Assembly (NCBI RefSeq): GCF_022808715.1
Contig: NZ_JAKZKX010000008.1
Span: forward strand, 101,515-165,514
Reading direction: 5' to 3'
Origin: Fundidesulfovibrio agrisoli
GTDB taxonomy: Bacteria; Desulfobacterota; Desulfovibrionia; Desulfovibrionales; Desulfovibrionaceae
DNA length: 64,000 bases
Shown here: one piece after another, positions 48,724 through 57,900 of the stretch
Layout: every line of letters begins with the position of its first letter
Position numbering within the stretch: position 1 is the first letter of the stretch
Notes under the pieces: generated by a model
Database searches by the model: none
The model's input: only the letters and a program-made list of their open reading frames with translations
Told to the model about the DNA's origin: nothing
Translations under genes and position numbers: made by a program

Positions 48724-51708
48724 TCAGATGGAGGATGCCCCGCGCTGCGAGGTGGCCATCAGGTAGATCTCGTGCGGGTCCAGGATGAGCACCACGGAGC
48801 CGTCGCCCATGATGGTCGCGCCGGAGAGGCCGCGCATGTCGAAATCCGAGAGGTAGGCGCCCAGGGGCTTGATGACCACTTCCTGCCGCTCCAGCAGCCT
48901 GTCCACGATCACGCCGAGCCTGCGGTCGTTGTCCTGGAGGATGACCATGGAGACTATCTCCTTCTCGTCGTCCCCGTCGGGGGGAATCTCCAGCACCTCG
49001 CGCAGTTCGATGATGCCCAGCACTTCCCCGCGCAGGGTCACGGCCTTGCGCTTGTTGACCTCTGTCATGCGCCGGACCTCGATCTTGGTGGTCTCGGAGA
49101 CGGCGTCCAGGGGGATGGCGTAGGTCTGGTTGCCCACCATGACCATCAGGGCGTCGATGATGGCCAGGGTCAGCGGCAGGGTCATGGTGAACTTGGTGCC
49201 CTTGCCGATCTCGCTGCTGACGCTCACCGCGCCCTTGAGGTTCTTGATGTTGGTGCGCACCACGTCCATGCCCACGCCTCGCCCGGAGATGTCCGTGATG
49301 GTCTCCGCGGAGGAGAAGCCGGGCATGAAGATGAGCTCCAGGGCGTCGCGGTCGTCCAGGTTCTTGGCCTCGTCGGGGGAGATGAGGTTCTTGCGCACCG
49401 CCACTTCGCGCATCTTGGCCGGGTCGATGCCCTTGCCGTCGTCCTCCACCTCGATGGCCACGGAGTTGCCCCGGTGGTAGGCGCGTAGCCAGACCTTGCC
49501 CGCGGGGGACTTGCCAGTAGCGCGGCGCGTCTCCTCGGTTTCGAGGCCGTGGTCCACGCTGTTGCGGATCAGGTGCACCAGCGGGTCGCCGATGACCTCC
49601 ACCACGGACTTGTCCAGCTCCGTCTCCTCGCCTTCCATGATGAGCTCCACTTCCTTGCCCGACTTGCGGGAAAGGTCGCGCACCAAACGCGGGAAGCGGG
49701 CGAACACGGAGGATACGGGCACCATGCGCACCTTCATGATGGTGTCCTGGAGGTCGTCGGAGAGGCGCGCCATGGCGTAGGTGGTCTCGGTGAGCTGCTG
49801 GGCGATGGCCTGGACGTCCAGCTTACCCTCCTCAAGGGAGCGGGCCAGCAGGGCGTAGCGGTTGCGGTTGATGATGAGCTCGCCGATGAGGTTCATGAGG
49901 TGGTCGAGCTTCTCGTGGTCCACGCGGATGGTGGAGGACACCTTCGCGCCGCCCTGGGCCTGCGCCTGGGCTTGGGCGGCAGGAGCCTGCGAAGCGGGAG
50001 CGGGCGCTGCTTTGGGAGCAGGTTCCGCGGCCTTCGCGGGGGCCGGCTTGGGCTCCTGCTTGGGCTTGGGCGCGGGTTCCTCGGCCTTCGTGGCCGCGGG
50101 TTCGGGAGCTTTCTTGGCCGCAGGCTTGGGGGCGGCCGTTTCGGCAACCGGTTTCGGGGCTTCTTTCAAAGGCTCAGGCGCGGCGGGTTTGGCTTCCGGT
50201 TTCGGCTCCTCAGCCTTGACCTTGACCTCGGGCACCGGCTCGGCAGCGGGCCCGGATTTCGGCGCGGATTCGGGCTCCGCGGCGGCGGGAGCCTTCACCA
50301 GCGAGCTGATGGTCTTCTTGAGCATGTCCTCAAGTATCGAGCACTCCTGGCGGAGGATGTCCACCATCATCTCAAAGTCCAGCCCGGCCTTGCGGGCCTG
50401 ATCAACCATTCCCGCCGTGCGTTCGGCGTAAACCTTGATGTCGGCGAAATCCATGTAGCTGGCGGAATTGCGCAGCGTGTCCAGGGAGCGGTACAGGCCG
50501 TCGATGTATTCCTTGTTGGTGCCGTCCTTGGCCAGCTCGTCCAGGGCCATGTGGATGTTGGCCAGTTGCTGGGTGACGGTCTCCTCGAAGATTTCGCTGT
50601 CCTCGTCGTCGAAGCCTGAAGCCTGGCCGCCCTCCCCGCCGGAAGGAGCCGCCGGTTCCACGGCTGCGGGCTCGGGCGCGGCGGCTTCCGCAGCGGCCTC
50701 TGGGGCCGGAGCGGGCCCCAGGTCCACGTCGCCGGTGGCCACGGCCTCCTGGAGCTTCTCCACCAGGAAGTCGATGTCCACGGGTATGGCCTGGTTGTGC
50801 TTGGCGTCGATGCGCGTCACCAGGGACTCCATCATGTCGACGGAGCCAAGCAGCAGGTCGATCATGCCCCTGGTGGGGACCATCTCGCCCTTGCGCACCT
50901 TGTTCAGCAGGGTTTCGGCCTCGTGGGTCAGGGCGTTGAGCTCCTTGTGGCCGATGATGCCGGAGTTGCCCTTGAGGTTGTGGAAGAAGCGGAAGATGTC
51001 GTTGACGAGCTCGCCCCCGGCGGTGGGGTCTTTCTCGAGTTCCAGCAGCGAGTCGTTGAGGCTGGCGATGATCTCCTGGGCTTCCTCCAGGAAGTCGTTG
51101 AGGTGGCCCTCGCCGATGGCCTGCAGGCTGTACGGCGGGCCTGTCTCCACCAGTTCGGGCATGATGAAGCCGCGGCCCTGGCCCCCGGCTTCGCCGTCGT
51201 CCGGAGCGGGCGTGCTTTCGGGGGCGTCCTCTGCCACGGCGGCTTCCTCCTGTTGGGGGGCGTCCTCCACCTGGGTTCCGTCTCCGGGGGCCGCCGGGGA
51301 TTCGGGCTCCGCCTCCCCGGCAAGGATGGAGTCGATGCGGGCGATGATGTGCGCGGTCTCAACCTCGCCCTCGTAGCCAACGGTCTCCAGGTTGTCGATC
51401 ATGGTGCGCAGTGCGTCGGTGGCCGCGAGGATCACGTCCATGATGCCGGAGGTCACCGCGATCTTGCCCTTGCGGAGTTCGTCGAGGATGTTTTCGGCGC
51501 GGTGGGCCAGGCCGTTGATGTGGTTCAGGCCCAGAAAGCCCGATGCGCCCTTGAGCGAATGCATCGGACGGAAGATCTCGTTGAGCAGGCCGAGGTTGTC
51601 CGGATTCTTTTCGAGCTCCAGGAGGTTGGGCTCGATGGTTTCCAGGTGCTCTTTGGCTTCGACGATAAAATCCGCGAATAGTTCCGGATCCATGAAATCC
51701 TGACTCAT
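48724..51708 (-). CDS. cheA: Chemotaxis histidine kinase CheA with several Hpt domains
   Basis: A 994-residue kinase. A first Hpt (H50 in RPMHSLKGASG), a second Hpt (H243 in FFHNLKGNSG), and a third degenerate helical Hpt-like region at about 380-460 lead to a long Ala/Pro/Glu/Lys-rich linker (about 470-590). Then come dimerisation, HATPase (DDGKGIDP, GRGVGMDVV) and CheW-like domains. It should phosphorylate the CheY-like and CheB proteins in the same operon. No CheY-binding P2 domain is evident. The multiple Hpt layout resembles CheA3 of Desulfovibrio, as I recall it. Confidence 0.93.
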   Translation of the reverse strand: MSQDFMDPELFADFIVEAKEHLETIEPNLLELEKNPDNLGLLNEIFRPMHSLKGASGFLGLNHINGLAHRAENILDELRKGKIAVTSGIMDVILAATDALRTMIDNLETVGYEGEVETAHIIARIDSILAGEAEPESPAAPGDGTQVEDAPQQEEAAVAEDAPESTPAPDDGEAGGQGRGFIMPELVETGPPYSLQAIGEGHLNDFLEEAQEIIASLNDSLLELEKDPTAGGELVNDIFRFFHNLKGNSGIIGHKELNALTHEAETLLNKVRKGEMVPTRGMIDLLLGSVDMMESLVTRIDAKHNQAIPVDIDFLVEKLQEAVATGDVDLGPAPAPEAAAEAAAPEPAAVEPAAPSGGEGGQASGFDDEDSEIFEETVTQQLANIHMALDELAKDGTNKEYIDGLYRSLDTLRNSASYMDFADIKVYAERTAGMVDQARKAGLDFEMMVDILRQECSILEDMLKKTISSLVKAPAAAEPESAPKSGPAAEPVPEVKVKAEEPKPEAKPAAPEPLKEAPKPVAETAAPKPAAKKAPEPAATKAEEPAPKPKQEPKPAPAKAAEPAPKAAPAPASQAPAAQAQAQAQGGAKVSSTIRVDHEKLDHLMNLIGELIINRNRYALLARSLEEGKLDVQAIAQQLTETTYAMARLSDDLQDTIMKVRMVPVSSVFARFPRLVRDLSRKSGKEVELIMEGEETELDKSVVEVIGDPLVHLIRNSVDHGLETEETRRATGKSPAGKVWLRAYHRGNSVAIEVEDDGKGIDPAKMREVAVRKNLISPDEAKNLDDRDALELIFMPGFSSAETITDISGRGVGMDVVRTNIKNLKGAVSVSSEIGKGTKFTMTLPLTLAIIDALMVMVGNQTYAIPLDAVSETTKIEVRRMTEVNKRKAVTLRGEVLGIIELREVLEIPPDGDDEKEIVSMVILQDNDRRLGVIVDRLLERQEVVIKPLGAYLSDFDMRGLSGATIMGDGSVVLILDPHEIYLMATSQRGASSI

Positions 51709-51738
51709 GATGACCCCTGTAAGGCGTATTTCCGGTAA

Positions 51739-52107
51739 CTATCCAAGAAGCATCTTGATGTTCTTGACCATCTTCTCGGGCTGGGCCGGTTTGACCATGT
51801 ACATATTGGCCCCGATGGACAATCCCGCCTGGATGTCCTTCTCCTGGCCTTCGGTGGAGAGCACCACGATGGGTATGTCCCTGTAGGCGTCCTGCTCGCG
51901 AACGCTTTTGATGAACGTGAAGCCGTCCATGCGCGGCATATTGATATCTGATATTATCAGATTTATCTCGCCGGAGGAATAGAGTTTTTCCAGACCGTCC
52001 AGGCCGTCTTCCGCAGTGACGACCTTGAAGCCTTCCTTTTTCATGATGAAGGCGACCAGGTTGCGAACTGTCTTGGAATCATCAACGATTAGAATCGTCT
52101 TGGACAT
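51739..52107 (-). CDS. CheY-like single-domain response regulator
   Basis: A 122-residue receiver domain with the acidic pair D9/D10, phospho-acceptor D54 (SDINMPRMDG), a Ser/Thr switch in VVLSTE and conserved Lys in VKPAQP. It has no output domain and probably diffuses to a motor or acts as a phosphate sink. It sits between cheA and cheW and is likely their direct target. Confidence 0.93.
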   Translation of the reverse strand: MSKTILIVDDSKTVRNLVAFIMKKEGFKVVTAEDGLDGLEKLYSSGEINLIISDINMPRMDGFTFIKSVREQDAYRDIPIVVLSTEGQEKDIQAGLSIGANMYMVKPAQPEKMVKNIKMLLG

Positions 52108-52116
52108 GTTCGGCTC

Positions 52117-52818
52117 CTAACTCTTGAGCACTTTCTGGAAAAGCCGGCTGACGGAAAGTATCTTGATCAGCCTCTCCTGGGCTTTGAGCAGCCCGGCCAT
52201 CAGGTCGGCGTTCACCCCGACCTTCGCCTCGATGCCCCATTCGATGTCCTCTCGCGGGGCCTTGTACATCGTATCGATCGCCCGCACCAGCATGCCGATC
52301 TGCATATCGCCGATGCGGCAGACGATGAGGAAGTTGTCCGGCTCCTGATCCTTGCGCTCGATGTCCAGGAGCACGCTCAGATCCACCAGGGGCGTCACCC
52401 TGCCGCGCAGGTTGGTCACCCCGGCAAGGAAGGCCGGCGCGGCGGGCAGCTTGGTGGCGGGAACGGCCCGGAGCACCTCCTGCACGAGCATGATGGGCAC
52501 CGCGAAAAGCTGCCCGGCCACATGAAAGCTCACCAGGCGCAGCTCCGGCTCGGCCATGAGCCCGGCCTCCAAATCCTCCCCGGGCTGGAGGGCGGGCTGC
52601 TCCTGCGGGGCGGCCTGTATCGGAGACTGCCCGGCGGGCATCAGCACGCGTTCTGGCTCCACCGGCCGCGAGAGCTGCCCGGCGGCCTCGGAGCCTTCCC
52701 ACCCGGCGCCGACGTATTTCTCCAGGAAGGCCTTCTCGGAGTTGGTCAGGCCCGGCATGCCCCCCGGCGCTTCGGGCAGGTTCACGTCCTGGGCGAAATA
52801 GTTCTCGAGGGTCTTCAT
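52117..52818 (-). CDS. cheW: CheW-like coupling protein with an N-terminal extension
   Basis: A 233-residue protein. Residues about 90-228 are a CheW domain (LRLVSFHVAGQLFAVPIMLVQEVLR, VTNLRGRVTPLVDLSVLL). The first about 90 residues are an additional Pro/Ala/Glu-rich stretch not found in standard CheW of about 160 residues; it may bind ParA or a scaffold, which is inference. Its start overlaps the parA stop by 4 bp. Confidence 0.9.
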   Translation of the reverse strand: MKTLENYFAQDVNLPEAPGGMPGLTNSEKAFLEKYVGAGWEGSEAAGQLSRPVEPERVLMPAGQSPIQAAPQEQPALQPGEDLEAGLMAEPELRLVSFHVAGQLFAVPIMLVQEVLRAVPATKLPAAPAFLAGVTNLRGRVTPLVDLSVLLDIERKDQEPDNFLIVCRIGDMQIGMLVRAIDTMYKAPREDIEWGIEAKVGVNADLMAGLLKAQERLIKILSVSRLFQKVLKS

Positions 52819-53585
52819 AACGTCAGAATTTCCTTTGCCAGGGTCATGTATTCCCGGGCCCCGCGCGAATCCGGGGCGATGTCGAAGATGACCTTGCCGG
52901 AGGCGCTGGCCTCGCGGAACTTGGTGTCCAGGTCGACGACGGTTTCGAACAGCTTGTCGCCGAGCTTCTTCCGCAACAAGAGCATCACGCGCCTGCATGC
53001 GCCCGCGCGGCGGTCGTACATGGTGGCCAGGGCCCGCCAGGCCACCGGCCTGGGCAGGACCTTGTTGAGCAGCCGGATGGAGTCGAAGATCAGCCGCAGA
53101 CCGTGCAGCGCCAGGAAATCGGTCTGGATCGGGATGATCAGCAGGTTCGACGCCACCATGGCATTCACCAGAAGCACTCCCATGTTGGGCGGGCAGTCGA
53201 GGATCACGTAGTCGTAGCCCCCGGAGGCCTCGCCGAGCAGGTTCTTGAGCAGAACGCCCTTGTTGTCGCGGCCCCGGAGGTCCAGGTCCAGCTCGGTGAG
53301 CTTCACGTTGCTGGCGATGACGTCCATGGCGCCATCCTCACCCCGCAGCAGGCTGCGCCCCCAAAGCTCCTGGTCGTAGGTTTCCGCCAGGAGCAGGTCG
53401 TAAGCCGAAAACGGGACGTTCTCGGGGTAATGCCCGAGATGCACCGAGGCGCAGCCGTGCGGGTCCAGGTCCATGAGCAGGACCCGCTTGCCAAGCCGCA
53501 CGAGCGCCGCCGCCAGCGAAAGCGCCGTCGTGGTCTTGCCCACACCGCCCTTCTGGTTGGCGATCGCCACAACGAAAGCGCTCAC
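52815..53585 (-). CDS. ParA/Soj-family ATPase of the chemosensory cluster
   Basis: A 256-residue Walker-type ATPase with the deviant Walker A KGGVGKTT near residue 13, DLDPHGCAS, and a Walker B ILDCPPN. No parB is adjacent. In a che operon, ParA-like proteins (ParC, PpfA) position chemosensory arrays at poles or nucleoid; this is the likely role. GTG 53585 gives the usual N-terminus. Confidence 0.9.
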   Translation of the reverse strand: MSAFVVAIANQKGGVGKTTTALSLAAALVRLGKRVLLMDLDPHGCASVHLGHYPENVPFSAYDLLLAETYDQELWGRSLLRGEDGAMDVIASNVKLTELDLDLRGRDNKGVLLKNLLGEASGGYDYVILDCPPNMGVLLVNAMVASNLLIIPIQTDFLALHGLRLIFDSIRLLNKVLPRPVAWRALATMYDRRAGACRRVMLLLRKKLGDKLFETVVDLDTKFREASASGKVIFDIAPDSRGAREYMTLAKEILTL

Positions 53586-53658
53586 GTTCCCCACCCTCTG
53601 GCGCGGTCCGGCAAGTGCCGTCCCCGCGAGTTCACATTCGGCCAACAACCGGAAATCT

Positions 53659-54537
53659 TTATCCTTCCTTCAGATAAACAATCGCCCCCGGGAAGTGCTT
53701 TGGCTTGAACGCCCGGGAGATGTTGTGCAGCGACTCCGAGTGGCCGATGAGCAGGAAGCCGCCGGGCTGCAGGTTGTCGTAGAAGGAGCCGATGACGTTC
53801 TTCTTCATCTCGTCGTCGAAGTAGATGATGACGTTGCGGCAGAACACGATCTGGGAGCGGTCGACCCGCTTGAGCATGACCCGGTCGCTCAGGTTGATGG
53901 GCCCGAACTGGACCAGGCGCTTGACCTCGGGCTTCACCTTGAACTTGCCCGCGTCCGCGGTGAAGTACTTCGCCACGATCTCCTTGGGGGTGGTGCGCAG
54001 GGTGTAGTCGTTGTAGACGCCGTTGCGCGCCGCCGCCAGGACGGCCTCCGAGAGGTCGTTGGCGGTGATGCGGATGTCCCAGGAGTTGATCTCGCTCCTC
54101 AGCACCTCATGCAGGATGATGGCGATGGTGTAGGGTTCCTCGCCGGTGGAGCACCCGGCGGACCAGATGCGGAGCTTCCTGGCGCCCAGCTTGCGCTGCT
54201 TCTCCAGCACCTCGGGCAGCACGTTGTTCTGGAACACGGCCAACTGCGGCGGGTTGCGGTAGAAGCTGGTCTCGTTGGTGGTGACCACCTCGAAGAGTTT
54301 GGAGAGCTCCTGCTTCTTGGACGGGTCGTACTGCAGAAAATGGTAGTACTCGGCGAAGCTGCGGAGGTTGAGCTCCTTCAAGCGGTTGGCCAGGCGGTTT
54401 TCCAGCAGGTATTTGCGGTTGTCCGCGATGTAGATGCCGGCCTGCTGGTAGATGAAATCCCGCAGCTGCACGAACTCGGAGTCGGATATCTTGAGTTCCG
54501 TGCGCAGGGAGATCGTTTTTGAGAAAAGCGAGGACAT
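53659..54537 (-). CDS. cheR: Chemoreceptor methyltransferase
   Basis: A 292-residue SAM-dependent enzyme methylating glutamates on chemoreceptors. The N-terminal helical domain ends at TTNETSFYRN; the SAM site is RIWSAGCSTGEEPYT; FCRNVIIYFD and GGFLLIGHSESL are conserved. No methyl-accepting chemotaxis protein gene lies in this window, so its substrates are encoded elsewhere. It overlaps the HEAT-repeat gene by one base. Confidence 0.95.
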   Translation of the reverse strand: MSSLFSKTISLRTELKISDSEFVQLRDFIYQQAGIYIADNRKYLLENRLANRLKELNLRSFAEYYHFLQYDPSKKQELSKLFEVVTTNETSFYRNPPQLAVFQNNVLPEVLEKQRKLGARKLRIWSAGCSTGEEPYTIAIILHEVLRSEINSWDIRITANDLSEAVLAAARNGVYNDYTLRTTPKEIVAKYFTADAGKFKVKPEVKRLVQFGPINLSDRVMLKRVDRSQIVFCRNVIIYFDDEMKKNVIGSFYDNLQPGGFLLIGHSESLHNISRAFKPKHFPGAIVYLKEG

Positions 54538-56465
54538 CAGCGATCCTCTCCATGTTCGGACTGGATTCTGGAAATGGCCGTCTCCGCTGCCTCTACGAGT
54601 TCCTGGTCTTCAGAGTTGAGGATTTCCAACAGTTCACGGAAGGCCGCCTTGCCCCCGATCTCCCCGAGGGTCTCGATCACCCGCAGTGCCAGGAGCTTGT
54701 TGGGGCTGTCCAGCAGGCTCACGAGCTTGGGGACCGCATCGGCGGACATGCGCATGCCAAGCGCCTCCATGGCCCGGATGCGCACCCAGTCGTCCGGATC
54801 ATCCAGGGCCTGGATAAGGTAGGCATTGCCTTCGGTGAGCGAGCAATGGCCGATCTGCTCGACGGCGGCCAGCCGGACCTCGCGTGATTCGTCGGACAGG
54901 CGCGAGACCAGAAGCTCAAGCCCGTCCAGGTCCGTGCTGCACATCGAGGCCACGGCCTCCAAGGCGATCTTGCGGATGTCGGGGATTTCGTCCTCAAGGG
55001 CGTTCTTGAGCGTGTCCAGGTTGGCTTCGGGGTCCATGCGGCCCAGGGCGAAGATCGCCATAAGCCTGTCCAGGGGGTCGTCCGATCCGGCCATGACCCT
55101 GAAGCGCTCCACCATTTCCTGCCCGCCCAGGGCCACACAGGCGTCCAGAGCGGTTTCCTTCACGTCGTCGTAGGGGTGGTGGAGCAGGCCGAAGAGAAGG
55201 TCGGCCGCGCGGGGCTCGCGCATCTTCTGCCCCAGGAAGGTCAGGGCCGCCTTGAGCACGTTGCCGTCCTCGTGGCGTTCGAGCACGTCCAGGAAGAAGT
55301 CGACCGCTTCCGCCCCGCCCATAGTGAGCAGGGCCGTGACGATGGCGCGTTGCACGTCGCGGTCGCGCTCCCAGAAGGCGCCCATCAGCACGCCGGAGAC
55401 GCTCTCGCCGCCGATGTGCTCCGCGGCCTCGACAGCCACCAGGGCCTGCGGCTGCGGCCCGGTGAGGATGGCCTCCTCCAGGGCGGGGGTCAGGCCGATG
55501 CCCGCGAGGGTGTTCACGGCCAGGGCGATGCGGTCCTGGTCGCGGTCGGGGTCCCACGAACCGGCCAGGCCCAGGACAACGCCCGAGGCCTTTTCGCCAC
55601 CGACGTAGCCCAGGCCGAGGATGGCGGCGTCCTGGATCTCCTGATCCTCGTCGGAGGTGGCGGCCAGCAGGTATTCCTGGAACTTGGTCCGGTCGTTCTC
55701 GGAGAGCAGGTTGAGCGACTTGCCGCCCAGAATCTTCACCACGGCCTTGCAGATCTTGTTGCGCAGGGCCGCGGGGGATTCGTCCAGGCGCTTGATGAGC
55801 ATGGCCACGGCCTTGACGTTGCCGATCTCGCCCAAGGCGTCCACGATCATGGAGGCCACCAGGTCCGTGGATTTGGACAGGGCGCCCACCAGCGCGCTCA
55901 CGGAGGAGTCGTCGCGTATCTTGGCCAGGGCCTCGATGACGGCGAACTGAACCCACTCCTCGTCGTTCATGGCCTTGTTCAGGCACTTGGCCGCCTCGGA
56001 CTTGCCCAACTCGCCCAGGCTGACGGCCGCCTGGTAGCGGACGTTCACTTCGGGGTCCTTGAGCAGGGCCTCGCAGAGCGGATCGACGGCCATGAGGCTG
56101 TCGGTGGAGCCGAGAATGTCGGAGGCGAAAATGCGCATGTCGGCGTCGTCGTCGTGCAGCAGCGCCACCAGCGTGGGGAAATCCTGCCCGCCCACCTCGC
56201 GCATGACGTCCATGGCGATGTTGCGGGCCGGCGGGTCGTCCGAGCGCAGGAGCGGCGCCACGGCGCGGACCACGACCGGCCCTCCGATCCTGCGCAGGGC
56301 GCGGTCGGCCGCCTCCTGAACGCCGAGGTTCTGGCTCTGCACCAGCCTGGCCAGGTGAGGGACGGCCTCCTCCACCTTCTTGTCGCCAGCGGCGAAGGCG
56401 GCCTCACGCTCCAGTTCGACATCTCCGGAACCGAGTTGCCTCAGCAGTTCGTCGTGATCACCCAT
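54537..56465 (-). CDS. HEAT-repeat protein of the chemosensory cluster
   Basis: A 642-residue protein made almost entirely of HEAT/PBS-lyase-like repeats of about 30 residues (for example VQEAADRALRRIGG, VRYQAAVSLGELG, VRIRAMEALGMRM). No signal peptide or membrane helix, so it is cytoplasmic. Located between cheB and cheR, with a one-base overlap to cheR, it may act as a scaffold or regulator of the array; no activity is known to me. Confidence 0.9.
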   Translation of the reverse strand: MGDHDELLRQLGSGDVELEREAAFAAGDKKVEEAVPHLARLVQSQNLGVQEAADRALRRIGGPVVVRAVAPLLRSDDPPARNIAMDVMREVGGQDFPTLVALLHDDDADMRIFASDILGSTDSLMAVDPLCEALLKDPEVNVRYQAAVSLGELGKSEAAKCLNKAMNDEEWVQFAVIEALAKIRDDSSVSALVGALSKSTDLVASMIVDALGEIGNVKAVAMLIKRLDESPAALRNKICKAVVKILGGKSLNLLSENDRTKFQEYLLAATSDEDQEIQDAAILGLGYVGGEKASGVVLGLAGSWDPDRDQDRIALAVNTLAGIGLTPALEEAILTGPQPQALVAVEAAEHIGGESVSGVLMGAFWERDRDVQRAIVTALLTMGGAEAVDFFLDVLERHEDGNVLKAALTFLGQKMREPRAADLLFGLLHHPYDDVKETALDACVALGGQEMVERFRVMAGSDDPLDRLMAIFALGRMDPEANLDTLKNALEDEIPDIRKIALEAVASMCSTDLDGLELLVSRLSDESREVRLAAVEQIGHCSLTEGNAYLIQALDDPDDWVRIRAMEALGMRMSADAVPKLVSLLDSPNKLLALRVIETLGEIGGKAAFRELLEILNSEDQELVEAAETAISRIQSEHGEDR

Positions 56466-56507
56466 AAGCTCCCCGGCTTTCGTCCAGATACTGAACGAGG
56501 TTCACGC

Positions 56508-57599
56508 TTATTTGTAGAGGTTCGTCATGATGGCCTGGGCCATGTCGTCGATGTCGATGATCTCGTCGGCGAGCCCGGCGTCCACGATGGCCTTGGGCAT
56601 GCCGTAGACCACGCAGGTGGCGTCGGACTGGGCCAGCGCCCGCCCGCCCTTCTGCTTGAGCACCTTCACGCCTTCGAGGCCGTCCGAGCCCATGCCCGTG
56701 AGGATCACGCCCAGGGCCCGCTTGCCCACGGCCTCGGCGGCGGAGGCCACCAACACGTTGGCGGAGGGTTTGTAGAGGGCGTCGGCGGGCTCCGTGGTGA
56801 TCTCGATCTCCACGCGGCTCACCTTCTGGTGCAGCTTCAGGTGCTTGCCGCCGGGGGCGATGAACACCTTCCCGGGCGCGAGCCTGTCGCCGGTCTCGGC
56901 TTCCTTCACGCTCACCTGGCAGACGCTGTCGAGCCTCTTGGCGAACGGGCCGGTGAAGGCGGCGGGCATATGCTGGGCGATGATGATGGAGGCGGGAAAA
57001 TCCGCCGGAAGCGCGGAGAGCACCTTCTGCACAGCCGGGGGCCCGCCGGTGGAGACGCCGATGGCCACCACGTCGTGCAGGAGGCTGCCCGAGGGCCTGT
57101 GGAACTCCTTGCGGGGCTCGGCCTCGTGCGTGTGCGACGAGGCCGTCTGGGCCGGGGCGGCCGGGACGTGGGCGGGCCTGCGGACATGGGAAGGCGGCAG
57201 AAACCTGCGCCGGGCGATCTGCTTGACCTTGGCCCGCAGGTCGTCCTCGATCTTCACGATGTCGAGAGACACCTTGGAAAGCTGCTTGGGAATGAAGTCC
57301 ACCGCGCCCAGCTCCATGGCCTTGAGCGTCGCCTCAGCACCCTCCACCGTGAGGGAGCTGACCATGAGCACGGGCTTGGGCATCTCCATCATGATGTGCT
57401 TGAGGGCGGTGAGCCCGTCCATGCGGGGCATCTCGATATCGAGGGTGATCACGTCGGGGTTGTGTTTGCGGATGAGCTCGAGGCCTTCCTGACCGTCACG
57501 GGCCGTGGCCACCACGCTGATATCGGGGTCTTTCTCCAGCATGGAGGCGAGGGCCTTGCGCATGAAGGCGGAGTCGTCGACAACAACAACACTTATCAC
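56508..57599 (-). CDS. cheB: Chemotaxis-specific methylesterase
   Basis: A 363-residue enzyme with receiver (D54 in TLDIEMPRMDG), a linker, and a CheB catalytic domain with Ser (AIGVSTGGP), His (IAQHMPAAFT) and Asp (TGMGSDGLEG). It removes methyl groups from and deamidates chemoreceptors. GTG 57599 has an AAGGAA ribosome-binding site and gives the canonical N-terminus; the longer frame upstream is rejected. First gene of the che run. Confidence 0.95.
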   Translation of the reverse strand: MISVVVVDDSAFMRKALASMLEKDPDISVVATARDGQEGLELIRKHNPDVITLDIEMPRMDGLTALKHIMMEMPKPVLMVSSLTVEGAEATLKAMELGAVDFIPKQLSKVSLDIVKIEDDLRAKVKQIARRRFLPPSHVRRPAHVPAAPAQTASSHTHEAEPRKEFHRPSGSLLHDVVAIGVSTGGPPAVQKVLSALPADFPASIIIAQHMPAAFTGPFAKRLDSVCQVSVKEAETGDRLAPGKVFIAPGGKHLKLHQKVSRVEIEITTEPADALYKPSANVLVASAAEAVGKRALGVILTGMGSDGLEGVKVLKQKGGRALAQSDATCVVYGMPKAIVDAGLADEIIDIDDMAQAIMTNLYK

Positions 57600-57732
57600 G
57601 ATAGCGTTCCTTTGAGTTGATCGGGCCAGGGCCCGTCCTGGAGCTGACGCCTCGGTATGCGCGTCAAATAACCGAAAAAAGGCATTTCCTTTTCTACGTG
57701 AAAAGGAGGCGCACGACAACCCGAAATCATGC

Positions 57733-57759
57733 TTGCCAAATCCCGGACAAGTGTATAGT
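57733..57759 (+). promoter_or_regulatory. Candidate promoter of tRNA-Pro
   Basis: A near-consensus -10 TATAGT (57754-57759) lies 16 bp before the mature tRNA; a TTGCCA (57733-57738) is a possible -35 at a short 15-bp spacing. Confidence 0.45.
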
Positions 57760-57775
57760 TACCGTCCTCTCGCAT

Positions 57776-57853
57776 CGGGATGTAGCTCAGCATGGCTAGA
57801 GCGCTGCGTTCGGGACGCAGAGGCCGGAGGTTCGAATCCTCTCATCCCGACCA
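57776..57853 (+). tRNA. tRNA-Pro (anticodon CGG)
   Basis: A 78-nt cloverleaf with encoded CCA. The 7-bp acceptor pairs 57776-57782 with 57843-57849, the anticodon loop TTCGGGA lies within a GC-rich stem, and the T-loop GTTCGAATC is normal. It reads CCG codons. Confidence 0.93.
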
Positions 57854-57860
57854 TGAAAAC

Positions 57861-57900
57861 CAAGGGGTTACAGCACAAAAGCTGTAACCCCTTTGTATTT
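57861..57900 (+). terminator. Terminator after tRNA-Pro
   Basis: A perfect 13-bp stem (57862-57874 with 57881-57893), 6-nt loop and a T-rich tail. Confidence 0.88.

Noticed and set aside
57600..57775. Sigma-54 (TGGC...TTGC) or flagellar sigma-28 promoter ahead of cheB
   Set aside because: A TGGCAAG-like element is present on the minus strand, but the -12 part does not match; no sigma-28 box was seen.
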